DNA of 37,500 nt from Oligoflexia bacterium (GCA_014376785.1 JACMQW010000030.1:1-37500), one strand, 5' to 3'. Positions 13,044-21,549 are shown, counted from the stretch's first letter. Notes: generated from the sequence alone by a model not told the origin. Numbers and translations: made by a program.

Positions 13044-14860
13044 GCACCCTCACCCGTGTCGGAAGTTAATGAAAACTCCACAACAAAGCGAGTGTGTTCA
13101 AAATCGGCATCAAATGAGAGACGCCCTCGATGTTCTTCCATAATCCGCCTCGAGATGGGAAGTCCGAGGCCCGTCCCTTTCCCAGGTTCTTTGGTCGTGA
13201 AGAACGGTTCCATGAGGCGTTTCTGAATGTCGCGAGAAATGCCTTTTCCACTGTCGGTGATCGTCACCACCAGCGTCTCTGCTCCGGCATGAGTAAAGTC
13301 GATCTCCACCCAACGATCTTCCAAGGTGACCACGGCATCGAAAGCATTATTTAAAAGATTCAAAAAAACCTGGGAAATTTGGGTCGGGCGGCATTTTAAG
13401 CTGACCGAAGGAATCGGTGAAATCTTCAGGTCGATCCGGTGATCTTTAAATCGTTCTCGGCAAAGATCGAGCGTTTCCTCGAAAATTTGGTCCAGTTGGC
13501 TCATGGTCATCGGATCATTTTGGCCACTGCGGGTGAACATGCGGAGACCCCGCACGATTCGGCTGATACGCATGGCGGTTCTTTCGATGCGCTCCAAACC
13601 GCTCGACAACTTAACGGGGTCCATTTGGTTCGTGTCGATCGCGCGGCGAAGCAGGCCAGCTGTTCCATGAATGATCGTGATCGGATTATTCACCTCGTGC
13701 GCGACCCCTGCGGCCATTTGTCCTAGGGAAGCCATTTTAGAGCTTTGAAGCATGGCGGCTTCGGCAGATTTTTTATTTCTCTGGTCTGTGGCAAAAAAGG
13801 CAATGTACTTTAACTTTCGGTCATCGCCATAAGACGGAAACATTTTAATCCAAATCGGGACAAACTCTCCGGTGAGGGTATTCTGAAATTCAACTTCTCC
13901 CTCCCAAGCTTCGCCTTTTCCGACCAGCGCAGGCAGGACGGTTTTCTTCATTTCCGAAAAAGATTTCGGACTCATGTATTCAAAAAGGCTCTTGTCTTCA
14001 AAACTCCATCCGAACTCGTCCGTCAGAAAACGATTGAGGTAAACGGTTCGGAGCTCTGGATCACAATACCCGAAGCCGTCCTTTGAGCTTTCAATCAGTT
14101 CGCGAAGGATGGTCGAGCGTTCTCGTTCTCGTGCGAGATCGGAAATGTCTGTTGAAATCCCCCCGATTCCCACCACTTCACCCAGTTCATCGAAGAGCGG
14201 GAATTTTGACGAGAGGTAGGTGTGGATGCCGTCCACATGTAGCATTGCTTCTTCGAACGTTTGGGCTCTTCGACTGCGGAGGATTTCTACGTCATTTTCC
14301 GTAATCCGGTCAGCGATAAATTTAGGGAAAACATCATGAGGAGTCTTGCCGACAAAGCTCGCGGAAAGGTGTTTCAGTTTTTCTTCGAAATTCCGGTTCA
14401 CCATCACGTAGCGGGGTTCGTCGGTTTTGATGTAGATCAAACTTGGCGAGTAACTCATCAGCGAGTCGAGCAGTTGACGATTCTCCGCTAGTTCACTCGA
14501 CAGTGTTCTTGACCGCGTGATGTCTTTGCCGGTGCCATAGAAATAGAAGCTCTCGGAATCGACGAGGCCGGTCCACTTCAGCCACACCGCTCCGCCATTT
14601 TTATGGCGCCAGCGACATTCGAAAGTGGATTCTTTGTCTTTCAGTCCGTGAAGGGAATTTGCTGCTTCCCGTGTCCGCGCCAAGTCGTCCGGGTGGATAA
14701 ACGCAAAAACATCCTGGCCCTCGAGCTCAGAGTTCAGGAATCCGAGCACGTCTTTCCAGCGATCATTCACACGCTCAATCTTACCGCGAGCGTCAGTAAC
14801 GATAAAAAGTTCAGTCGACATCAAAAAGAAGCGTTTAAAAAGGTCCATGATTTCGTTCAT
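13040..14860 (-). CDS. Triple-PAS sensor histidine kinase
   Basis: 606 aa without TM helices, so probably cytoplasmic. PAS domains lie at about 8-115, 128-240 and 250-360 (the first ends G-T-G-K-D-I-T, the second G-I-S-T-D-I-S). The HisKA helix holds H388 in G-V-A-H-E-V-N-N-P. The HATPase domain has an N box with N505, D-S-G-K-G (536-540), E-P-F-F-T-T-K and G-T-G-L-G-L (562-567). There is no receiver domain and no adjacent response regulator; the nearest is at 8297-8722 on the same strand. It is the first gene of a coupled trio with arfB and the AlkZ-related gene, and it is divergent from the MotB-like/FHA cluster, so a regulatory link to that cluster is possible but unproven. Confidence 0.93.
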   Translation of the reverse strand: MNEIMDLFKRFFLMSTELFIVTDARGKIERVNDRWKDVLGFLNSELEGQDVFAFIHPDDLARTREAANSLHGLKDKESTFECRWRHKNGGAVWLKWTGLVDSESFYFYGTGKDITRSRTLSSELAENRQLLDSLMSYSPSLIYIKTDEPRYVMVNRNFEEKLKHLSASFVGKTPHDVFPKFIADRITENDVEILRSRRAQTFEEAMLHVDGIHTYLSSKFPLFDELGEVVGIGGISTDISDLARERERSTILRELIESSKDGFGYCDPELRTVYLNRFLTDEFGWSFEDKSLFEYMSPKSFSEMKKTVLPALVGKGEAWEGEVEFQNTLTGEFVPIWIKMFPSYGDDRKLKYIAFFATDQRNKKSAEAAMLQSSKMASLGQMAAGVAHEVNNPITIIHGTAGLLRRAIDTNQMDPVKLSSGLERIERTAMRISRIVRGLRMFTRSGQNDPMTMSQLDQIFEETLDLCRERFKDHRIDLKISPIPSVSLKCRPTQISQVFLNLLNNAFDAVVTLEDRWVEIDFTHAGAETLVVTITDSGKGISRDIQKRLMEPFFTTKEPGKGTGLGLPISRRIMEEHRGRLSFDADFEHTRFVVEFSLTSDTGEGA

Positions 14861-14877
14861 TCAAGCGTATCAGCTTA

Positions 14878-14944
14878 CCGATAAGAGAAATATCCAAGAT
14901 TAGAGAGATCCGTCACCAATCTGCCAGTTTTCTATCGGATATTT
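14878..14944. promoter_or_regulatory. Inverted motifs in the divergent intergenic region before the MotB-like cluster
   Basis: The 174-bp gap between the divergent kinase and MotB-like genes holds two paired inverted motifs. CCGATA (14878-14883) pairs with TATCGG (14933-14938), and AAATATCC (14888-14895) with GGATATTT (14937-14944). The order is not nested, so this is more like two opposed copies of a binding site than one hairpin. No convincing -35/-10 pair was found in the gap; TAAAAT at 14976 is a possible -10 for the rightward genes. Confidence 0.3.
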
Positions 14945-15034
14945 GATCAGAACGCTTTTATCGCAGTTTCTGCATTAAAATCTCAGGAAACTCACGGAGC
15001 GGCCGAAAGGTAAAAGTGGATAGGGAGACCTGAA

Positions 15035-16927
15035 ATGGCTTTTGATTACGATAAGATCAAACATCATCGCGATAGTGGCGAATCATTTTGGACGGCATAC
15101 TCCGATTTGTTCTCCGTTCTTTCTGCGATTTTTCTACTACTTTATGTGGTGTCTAGCGTTCGCAGCGGAACGTTTAGCATTCAGAAAGAAGTTCAGTACC
15201 AAGTGCTCGCGAAAGAAGCGCAGGATTTGAAAGATCAAATTCGAATTTACAATGCGCTCAGGGACGAAACGGTAGAGCAGTCCTCGGATGATGAGCAAAA
15301 GCAATACAAGATGCTCATGGACAAGTTGTCCTTGCTCCAAGAAGAGTCAAACGGCGAGAAAAAGGACCTGATCGAAAAATCCCGTCAATTAGCCCAGAAG
15401 GAAATGGCGCTAAACAAGTATCAGCAAATGATTCGAAATATCGTGAATGTGAACATGCTTTCGAAGCGCCAGATCAAACAGCGAGACTTCTTGATTGCTA
15501 AGAAAGATTTCGACATCACTGAAAAAGATGGCGAAATTCGCGGACTCAATACGGACATCGAAAAGAAAGAAAAAGTCATCGAAGAAAATAACGAGCGAAT
15601 CGCTTCGATCCAAGATCGGCTCGCGGATCAGATTAAACGCGTTCGGATTGAGCAAAAAAGCTCGCGTCTGACTAAAGATGCGATGAATAAGAAAATCGCA
15701 AATCTGCAGCAGTCGAGCGAACAACAGATCAATGCGATCGAAGGCAAAAATGCTTCCATTGCCCGTGACTTGCAAATGGCAAAGACCTCGTTGTCACTGA
15801 CCCAAAATGCTTTGGAAAATACGCAAGGAAAGCTCCAAACAACGGTTGGCCAACTTGAGAACGTGAAAGAGCAAAGTGCGGCGGAAAAGCAGTCTTTGCT
15901 TGGAAAAATCAGCCAAGTACAGGCCCAGTCGGATTCCGAACGAAATGCGCTCATGGGTAAGATGCAAAATATGCAGGGTAAGTCTGCGGCTGAGAAGCAA
16001 GCATTACTCGGGCAATTGGAAGGCGCTAAGCAAGGATTCCAAAAACAGTTGAACGACCTTAAATCCGAGGGTGAAGCTCGAATGGCGTCTGAAAAGGCCG
16101 CATTCGATAAGGCACTGACAGGAGAAAAATTAAGTGGGGCCGCCAAAGCGGCGCGTGAAGCGGCATTTCGGCAAAAAGCGGAAGGCGAAGCAGGCGCTTT
16201 GCGAGGAGCTTTGGCCGGGCTTGGCAACAAGATCGGGGAAGCAGAAAGACAGCTTGCCGACGCTCGTGAAAAAGAAGGTCGGTACGTTGCCTCCGTGGAT
16301 AAACTTGCAAAAGAGAATCAGGGCCTCTCTCAGGACTTGAAACGTGCAAAAGAAGTTGCCGAAGCCAAGAAAAAGCTCGTCCAAAATATTCGGGATAACT
16401 TCAATAAAGCCGGAATCAAAGCCGATGTGGATGACAAAACGGGAGACGTTTTCTTGTCCTTCGGAGACGATTACTTCGAATCCGGCCGAGCTGACTTGAA
16501 AGAGTCCATGCAAAGACGTCTCGAGAAATTTATTCCACAGTATTCGAAGTCGCTCTTTAGCGATCCGAAAACCGCGCAGAATATCGCGAGCGTCGAAATT
16601 ATCGGTTTCGCTTCTTCCACTTACAAGGGAAAATACGTGAACCCGCAATCCCTCAAGACCGAAGACCGGGAAGCCGTCGATTACAACTTAAAGCTCTCGT
16701 TTAATCGCGCTAACTCGATCTTTAAACACATCTTCGATAAGGATCGTCTGCAGTACGATCACCAAAAGGATCTTCTTCCTCTGGTGAAAGTGGTGGGTCG
16801 TGGATACTTGCCAGATGGAAAACAGCCGGGAGACATCCCAAGCGGAATGCCGGAACGTGATTTCTGTAAGAAGTTCAACTGCGCCAAAGCGCAAAAAGTC
16901 ATCATCAAGTTCAACCTGAAAGAATAG
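15035..16927 (+). CDS. MotB/ZorB-like stator protein with a long coiled-coil insertion and C-terminal OmpA-like domain
   Basis: 630 aa, preceded by GGGAG. The N-terminus has the MotB-type plug and TM: W19-T-A-Y-S-D24-L-F-S then a hydrophobic helix to about 42; D24 stands where MotB carries its ion-binding Asp. Residues about 47-455 are charged, mostly Ala/Gln/Lys/Glu, and predicted coiled coil, with an 18-residue tandem repeat at 281-334. The end (about 465-630) looks like an OmpA/MotB peptidoglycan-binding domain: E-S-G-R-A-D-L, V-E-I-I-G-F-A-S, N-L-K-L-S-F-N-R-A; C611 and C616 may form a disulfide. MotB and ZorB have only a short linker between TM and OmpA domain, so the 400-residue coil is unusual. 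It is 22 bp ahead of the MotA-like gene and should form a proton or sodium channel with it. Confidence 0.82.
   Translation: MAFDYDKIKHHRDSGESFWTAYSDLFSVLSAIFLLLYVVSSVRSGTFSIQKEVQYQVLAKEAQDLKDQIRIYNALRDETVEQSSDDEQKQYKMLMDKLSLLQEESNGEKKDLIEKSRQLAQKEMALNKYQQMIRNIVNVNMLSKRQIKQRDFLIAKKDFDITEKDGEIRGLNTDIEKKEKVIEENNERIASIQDRLADQIKRVRIEQKSSRLTKDAMNKKIANLQQSSEQQINAIEGKNASIARDLQMAKTSLSLTQNALENTQGKLQTTVGQLENVKEQSAAEKQSLLGKISQVQAQSDSERNALMGKMQNMQGKSAAEKQALLGQLEGAKQGFQKQLNDLKSEGEARMASEKAAFDKALTGEKLSGAAKAAREAAFRQKAEGEAGALRGALAGLGNKIGEAERQLADAREKEGRYVASVDKLAKENQGLSQDLKRAKEVAEAKKKLVQNIRDNFNKAGIKADVDDKTGDVFLSFGDDYFESGRADLKESMQRRLEKFIPQYSKSLFSDPKTAQNIASVEIIGFASSTYKGKYVNPQSLKTEDREAVDYNLKLSFNRANSIFKHIFDKDRLQYDHQKDLLPLVKVVGRGYLPDGKQPGDIPSGMPERDFCKKFNCAKAQKVIIKFNLKE
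15875..16036 (+). repeat. 54-bp (18-residue) tandem repeat, three copies, inside the MotB-like coiled coil
   Basis: Residues 281-298, 299-316 and 317-334 align without gaps. They read S-A-A-E-K-Q-S-L-L-G-K-I, S-D-S-E-R-N-A-L-M-G-K-M and S-A-A-E-K-Q-A-L-L-G-Q-L at their starts. A weaker fourth copy may precede them (V-G-Q-L at 271-274). A period of 18 equals one heptad plus one hendecad. The DNA copies have diverged strongly, so this is an old or selected protein repeat and not a recent duplication. Confidence 0.75.
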
Positions 16928-16949
16928 CGTTTTTTAGGAGGGTTAAGTT

Positions 16950-18077
16950 ATGGATCATGTAGGTTTAGTCGAAGCAGTCGTTTCAAATGTTGCCGGAATT
17001 GCAAAAGTATTGCTTTTACCGACACTCATCGTAATTTTCATGGGCGGATTTGCTTTGCGAATCTTGGTGTATTACACCGTGAAACGAAATGAATGGTTTG
17101 CGCGTGAATTTGAAAAGCGCATGAACAAATTTATCGAAAGCGATCATCCGGAAAACAAGATTTCTTTTTACGTCACCGTCAAGAAGCTGATGGAGAAAAC
17201 GTATTATGAACTCTTCGAAGTCCGCGCGATCATGCGCCGCCGGAAGCTTGATTACGTGATGGCTCCAGCTGACCGTCTCTTTCTTTTACAAGCGGGGTCT
17301 GCCTTCTTGGTGAAGGATACCTTACGGCAAATTCGCTTCTTAAGATACGGCGGCGAAAGACCCCGTTTCGTTGAAATTTCGAAAACCGTGTTTCAAAACA
17401 ATCCTTGTTTTAACCGCGTGTTCGGGATTCTGCCGGCCGCTCCCGTGAACGACATGTTGAATGTTCTCCCGAGCATTTTCATCATCGGCGGGATCTTTGG
17501 TACCTTCATGGGAATCATGAAAGCACTTCCAGAACTCGGTGGAATGGACTTGGCGAATGCAGAAGCCACGAAGTTAACCATGGGCGCGTTCTTGACCCGG
17601 TTGTCTTTCTCGATGGCGACTTCGATTGTGGGAATTTTTCTCTCGGTGGTGATGACCATTATTAACACCTTCTTGAACCCAGAGCGGATCTTCATGGAAG
17701 TGGTAAATCGGTTCGAATATTCACTCGAATTTCTCTGGCAGCGTTGCGACAGCAATATGATTCCGGACAACATCGCAAACTTCGACGAAAATCGCGATGC
17801 GATCGAAGCTCTGGCTGAGTATTCAGTGGATCAAGAGATTGCAAAGCACCATGAGAAAGTTGCTAAAGCAGGTGACACCAAGCCGGTTTCGGATGCAGTC
17901 CACCAGACCGCTCAGGCGATGCTCATGAACCGGATGGCTGTGCAGCAGCAAGCTCAGCAACAAAGCCAGGCGATTCAACAGGCGCAGAGCCGAGTTGCAC
18001 CGCCCCAAGCAACTTTCCAACAACCGCCAATGCCGCCCGCTCCTAAAAAGACGGATGGCAATGGGGAAGCAGCGTAA
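16950..18077 (+). CDS. MotA/TolQ/ExbB-family proton-channel subunit (ZorA-like core)
   Basis: 375 aa, behind a strong AGGAGGG. TM1 is at about 19-41. A basic cytoplasmic segment with I-M-R-R-R-K-L follows. TM2 (about 171-192) contains L-P-S-I-F-I-I-G-G-I-F-G-T-F-M-G-I, the G-I-x-G-T-F-x-G signature of MotA/TolQ/ZorA channels, and TM3 (about 213-241) contains L-S-F-S-M-A-T-S-I-V-G. The C-terminus (about 320-375) is Gln/Pro-rich and probably disordered, unlike the long helical tail of Zorya ZorA. It lies between the MotB-like and FHA genes, all on one strand, and should surround a dimer of the MotB-like protein. Whether it turns a motor, energises an outer-membrane process or senses the envelope is unknown. 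Confidence 0.88.
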   Translation: MDHVGLVEAVVSNVAGIAKVLLLPTLIVIFMGGFALRILVYYTVKRNEWFAREFEKRMNKFIESDHPENKISFYVTVKKLMEKTYYELFEVRAIMRRRKLDYVMAPADRLFLLQAGSAFLVKDTLRQIRFLRYGGERPRFVEISKTVFQNNPCFNRVFGILPAAPVNDMLNVLPSIFIIGGIFGTFMGIMKALPELGGMDLANAEATKLTMGAFLTRLSFSMATSIVGIFLSVVMTIINTFLNPERIFMEVVNRFEYSLEFLWQRCDSNMIPDNIANFDENRDAIEALAEYSVDQEIAKHHEKVAKAGDTKPVSDAVHQTAQAMLMNRMAVQQQAQQQSQAIQQAQSRVAPPQATFQQPPMPPAPKKTDGNGEAA

Positions 18078-18121
18078 TTCAAGTTCAACAGTGGTTTCAG
18101 CTTTAAACGTCTAAGGGAGTT

Positions 18122-20995
18122 ATGTCGGAGAAATCCTCTTCGAAGAGAATCAAACTGATGGTTGAAGGAGGTCCGACCCGGGAATTTTCCGGCGGTCGGA
18201 CCTTCGTCATCGGTCGTTCTCAGAACGCAGATTTCAGTATTCCTCACCCGAATCTGAGCCGCGAACACGTACGCATGAGCCTAAAGGATGGCGAAGTGTG
18301 GATGGAGGATCTCGGCTCGGCAAACGGCACGTTCGTGCAGGGACAGAAAATTCCGCCGAATTCAGTCGTTAAGATTAAGCCGCACTACCGAGTGCTGCTC
18401 GGAACAGGAAGTAACGTCGTCATGTCGTTCGCGGTCGTAGAAGACCACGGTACGCTGGCAGATGCATCGCCGAAGGGTGATGCCGATCTTCTTGCCGCGT
18501 CCGCACCGAAAGCTCCCGTAACTCAGGTTGACCGTGAAGCAACTCGTGCGCCCGCGGCCCCGATTGTGAATCGAGAAGCAACTCGGACCTCGGTCACTCG
18601 ATCGAAGATGGAACTCGATTTTCCAAAAGAACATTTTCCAGTTGAAGCGAAAAAGGAAAAGGCCGCCGAACTTCGTATTATCGAGGCGAAGAAGCAAAGA
18701 GTTATCGAGGACATTCAGTACAAAGAACGTGAAGTCGACGACCTTCGCGCAAAGATTCGAGAACTTCGCGAAGAATCAGTGAAGTTAAACGAGACCATCG
18801 AAGTTTGTCGCCGCGAGACCCAACCCTTAGCCGATCGTAAAGCCGACTTAGAAAATCGGGTGGCTGAACTGGATGTCATTTACGAAGAAAAAATTGATAC
18901 CTTAGAATCTGGTTTTAAAGACCTTAAGCAGACGCTTGAAGAGTCGCATGCAGTTCGAATGGCGCGGGCCGATCGCGAATTCAAAGAAAAAGTTCGAACC
19001 CAGGATGAGTATTACGCAAACCAGCTCAACCAGCTGGATAACGAAACTCAAGCGGTTCGCGAAGAGGGAGAACGCATCCGCGACGCTCTCACTCTTGAAA
19101 AGAAAGAATACGAAGAGAAACTTAAAAAGGTTCGGAACGATGCTGAAGTTCTCGAAGCGGACCGTCGTCTCACTCAAGTCCGAGTAGATACGGAGATCGC
19201 GCAACTCCAAGGCACGAAGATGAAGCTCGAAAATGAGCTTGAATCGCTGAAGCGTGAAAAAGATAAATTTGCCGTAGAAACACAGGCGACCATCGACATC
19301 GGTCGGACGGAGCGTGCGCGATTAGATGAAGTCAGACGCGAAGTCGAGTTCGCGGCGGCTGACCGAGACAGATTCCAGCGAGATCTGGAAAATCTGAAAC
19401 TCAGCGAAGCAAAAGACATTGAGCGCGTGGAGGCACTTAAAGCAGAAGTTATCCGCTTGGAAACTCGTTCGCAAGGAATCGAAAATGCGCTAGAGAAGGC
19501 TCGTCTTGACGCAGATAGCATTCGACTTACCGCCCGCCAGGAGGCGGACGCAATCCATCAGGCCGCTCGTGAGCAAATAGAGGCAGAGCGGGTAGCCGTG
19601 CGAAAGAATGTCGAATCCGAAGTTCAAGCACGTATTCTGGCGGTAGAGTCCCAAGTGGTTCTTCGCGTTCAGACCATCGATGCGGAGGTTGCGGCAAAAC
19701 GCGCGGCTGTCGATGCCGGAGTTCTAGCCGTATCAGAGCAAGCCCAGGCCTCGGTGAAAGTCCTGAATGAAAATGCCGAGCGGGTGGCTTCAGAAAAAAT
19801 CGACGCGGCAGCTCGGCTTGCCAATGCGACGTTAGAGGCAGCGCAAATTGAATCTTCTCACCTCGTCGAGACTGCGCGTGTTGAGTCCGCACGGATCAGC
19901 GAGTCCGCTTTAGCCAGCGCGCAGACCGCTGCGGCGAAATTAGAAGCGGACGCGAATGCCTATTACGAATCAAAGAGAATCGCGGCGGAAGCGCTCGTTT
20001 CCGGAACTCAGGGACAGGCAGATGCAAGACGCCGAACCGCTGAATCAGAATTGATGGAAATGAGAAAGCGCACGGAGGTCGAAATGCGGCAGGTTCGCGC
20101 AAACGCCCTTGCTGACATCGAAGCGGCTAAAGACCGTGAGATGAAAGAAGTTGCTGCTCGTCTGAAGGGCCGTATTAAAGACATCTCAAGCCAGCTCGAG
20201 CGAATTCTGGGTTCTAAACTTGCCGGCCAGTACGGTGTGACGATGGACGCCGTTTCTGTAAAAAGTTTCGGAGAAGAAATTCATCAGGTGGTTGCGAACG
20301 TGATTGGTCCGTCGAAAAGCAGTGGGAATACCTCCGTCGAAAATACGTTGGGGAGTGTTTTGCCTGTAAACACCGACGCACAAGAGCGCGCAGTCCTTTA
20401 TTGGAAGAAAGTCGGGATCGCGGCAACTGTCCTTATTGCGCTCGGTCTGGGCAAGGTTTTAGCGCCCGATTTTTATACGATGGTTGGGCATCGGGTCGCA
20501 GGCATATTAGAAGTGAAAGACAATACGGATCTCGTGGTGAAGCGGCTGATCAGAGAAAGACAACTCGCGATGACTTTCGTCACAGAGTTAGATCAACATT
20601 ATCGAGAGAACTACACGGATAACGTCCTCTATACGGAGGGCTTTATCGAAATGAAGGATGAAAACGAGTCGCAGAAAGTCTGGACGCTCGCGCTGAATAA
20701 ATTTTTCCAAGGAGAGCTAGGGCTTACTGAAAAAGCCATCGTGCAGTTCGGCTCCGCGGAAGGCCGAATGATTCGTGAACTCATCGATCTGCGTAAAAAT
20801 ATTATCCCGGTCCAATCGGAGGCCGGCATTCAAAAAATGCGCGAAACCGAGGCCTCATTCGTCAAAGAAATGAAATTCATTGTACGCACGGACGCAAACT
20901 GGCAGCGCTTCCAAACCTTCCACCGAGATTTCTACACAAAATACACGCAGACGTTTTTGAACAGAGCGCCCGCTGACGCAGCTAGTACCCCCTAA
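18122..20995 (+). CDS. FHA-domain giant coiled-coil membrane protein
   Basis: 957 aa, SD AAGGGAG. The N-terminal FHA domain (about 10-105) keeps the phosphothreonine-binding residues: G-R (31-32), L-S-R-E-H (45-49), N-G-T (68-70). A linker at 130-160 carries two R-E-A-T-R motifs (T141, T154). Residues about 175-700 are predicted coiled coil, charged first and very Ala-rich after about 470. One TM helix (about 764-781, V-G-I-A-A-T-V-L-I-A-L-G-L) follows, then about 175 helical residues that should be periplasmic if the FHA domain is cytoplasmic. No kinase, phosphatase or SMC ATPase motif was found. It is third in the MotB-like/MotA-like cluster; I infer that it links that channel to Ser/Thr phosphorylation signals. 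Family name not recognised. Confidence 0.85.
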   Translation: MSEKSSSKRIKLMVEGGPTREFSGGRTFVIGRSQNADFSIPHPNLSREHVRMSLKDGEVWMEDLGSANGTFVQGQKIPPNSVVKIKPHYRVLLGTGSNVVMSFAVVEDHGTLADASPKGDADLLAASAPKAPVTQVDREATRAPAAPIVNREATRTSVTRSKMELDFPKEHFPVEAKKEKAAELRIIEAKKQRVIEDIQYKEREVDDLRAKIRELREESVKLNETIEVCRRETQPLADRKADLENRVAELDVIYEEKIDTLESGFKDLKQTLEESHAVRMARADREFKEKVRTQDEYYANQLNQLDNETQAVREEGERIRDALTLEKKEYEEKLKKVRNDAEVLEADRRLTQVRVDTEIAQLQGTKMKLENELESLKREKDKFAVETQATIDIGRTERARLDEVRREVEFAAADRDRFQRDLENLKLSEAKDIERVEALKAEVIRLETRSQGIENALEKARLDADSIRLTARQEADAIHQAAREQIEAERVAVRKNVESEVQARILAVESQVVLRVQTIDAEVAAKRAAVDAGVLAVSEQAQASVKVLNENAERVASEKIDAAARLANATLEAAQIESSHLVETARVESARISESALASAQTAAAKLEADANAYYESKRIAAEALVSGTQGQADARRRTAESELMEMRKRTEVEMRQVRANALADIEAAKDREMKEVAARLKGRIKDISSQLERILGSKLAGQYGVTMDAVSVKSFGEEIHQVVANVIGPSKSSGNTSVENTLGSVLPVNTDAQERAVLYWKKVGIAATVLIALGLGKVLAPDFYTMVGHRVAGILEVKDNTDLVVKRLIRERQLAMTFVTELDQHYRENYTDNVLYTEGFIEMKDENESQKVWTLALNKFFQGELGLTEKAIVQFGSAEGRMIRELIDLRKNIIPVQSEAGIQKMRETEASFVKEMKFIVRTDANWQRFQTFHRDFYTKYTQTFLNRAPADAASTP

Positions 20996-21087
20996 ATTTA
21001 CTTAATCCGTTTTCATCTCCGTTTCATGGTCATCACACCCCGTGGGGCTACCTTCTATTGAATACTCATAATAACCGGGAGGCTCCT

Positions 21088-21549
21088 ATGGCAACGCTCA
21101 TTTCTCAAGGCACTGATCACTCGAAACTAGGAAATTTTTCGAGTTTAAATCCCAGGGAACTGGAAGACTTTCTCTCAGCTTTCGCGAAGCGATTTCCTCT
21201 TTCTGGCCACGTCGTTCACGCCATTGCGCAGGAATTCGGCGGAGTTTTGGGATTGGCCGATCGATTGGAGGAATGCGGTCTCTGGTCTGATGCGCAGTCG
21301 TGGATGACCACGAATAAGCCATCCGCGATTACCCCGGAAAATGCTCGATTTTTATTAAACGACCAAATCTTAGATTCAGTGGCTCGCCATCTATCGATTC
21401 CTATAGAATCCGTAGAAGTGCAGGCTTCGCTCGGCATTCCGAAATTTTTCAGCACCCTTGCAGGCGATGAAGCCGTGAGTGAGAAACTGGGTCTAGATAG
21501 ACGCCCTAAGCGAAAACCCGCTCCGACAGATCATTCTTCTCATCCGTAA
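21088..21549 (+). CDS. YidB-like (DUF937) protein
   Basis: 153 aa from the ATG behind GGGAGG (the frame is open 10 codons further up but lacks an SD). The middle resembles YidB/DUF937 proteins: F-G-G-V-L-G-L, L-E-E-C-G-L-W-S-D-A-Q-S-W-M, P-S-A-I-T-P-E-N-A, and later I-P-K-F-F-S-T-L-A. In this family the SWxG/I-S/T pattern and helical repeats are conserved, but no activity is known. No signal peptide or TM. It follows the FHA gene by about 90 bp on the same strand; its own strong SD makes a separate transcript possible. Confidence 0.6.
   Translation: MATLISQGTDHSKLGNFSSLNPRELEDFLSAFAKRFPLSGHVVHAIAQEFGGVLGLADRLEECGLWSDAQSWMTTNKPSAITPENARFLLNDQILDSVARHLSIPIESVEVQASLGIPKFFSTLAGDEAVSEKLGLDRRPKRKPAPTDHSSHP

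Noticed and set aside
15628-16230. A 200-aa antisense frame in the MotB-like gene
   Set aside because: It is Cys/Ser/Phe-rich, the expected mirror of a Gln/Lys/Ala-rich coiled coil, and has no SD or domain.
15035-18077. Flagellar MotA/MotB stators
   Set aside because: The coil insertion, the MotA-like length and the FHA gene in the same cluster do not fit; the order is also MotB-like first, and no chemotaxis or flagellar genes are near.
15035-20995. A canonical Zorya anti-phage operon
   Set aside because: Only ZorA/ZorB-like core proteins are present. ZorC, ZorD or ZorE are not adjacent, the MotA-like protein lacks the long helical tail, and the helicase at 5.8-8.3 kb is too far and has its own partner.
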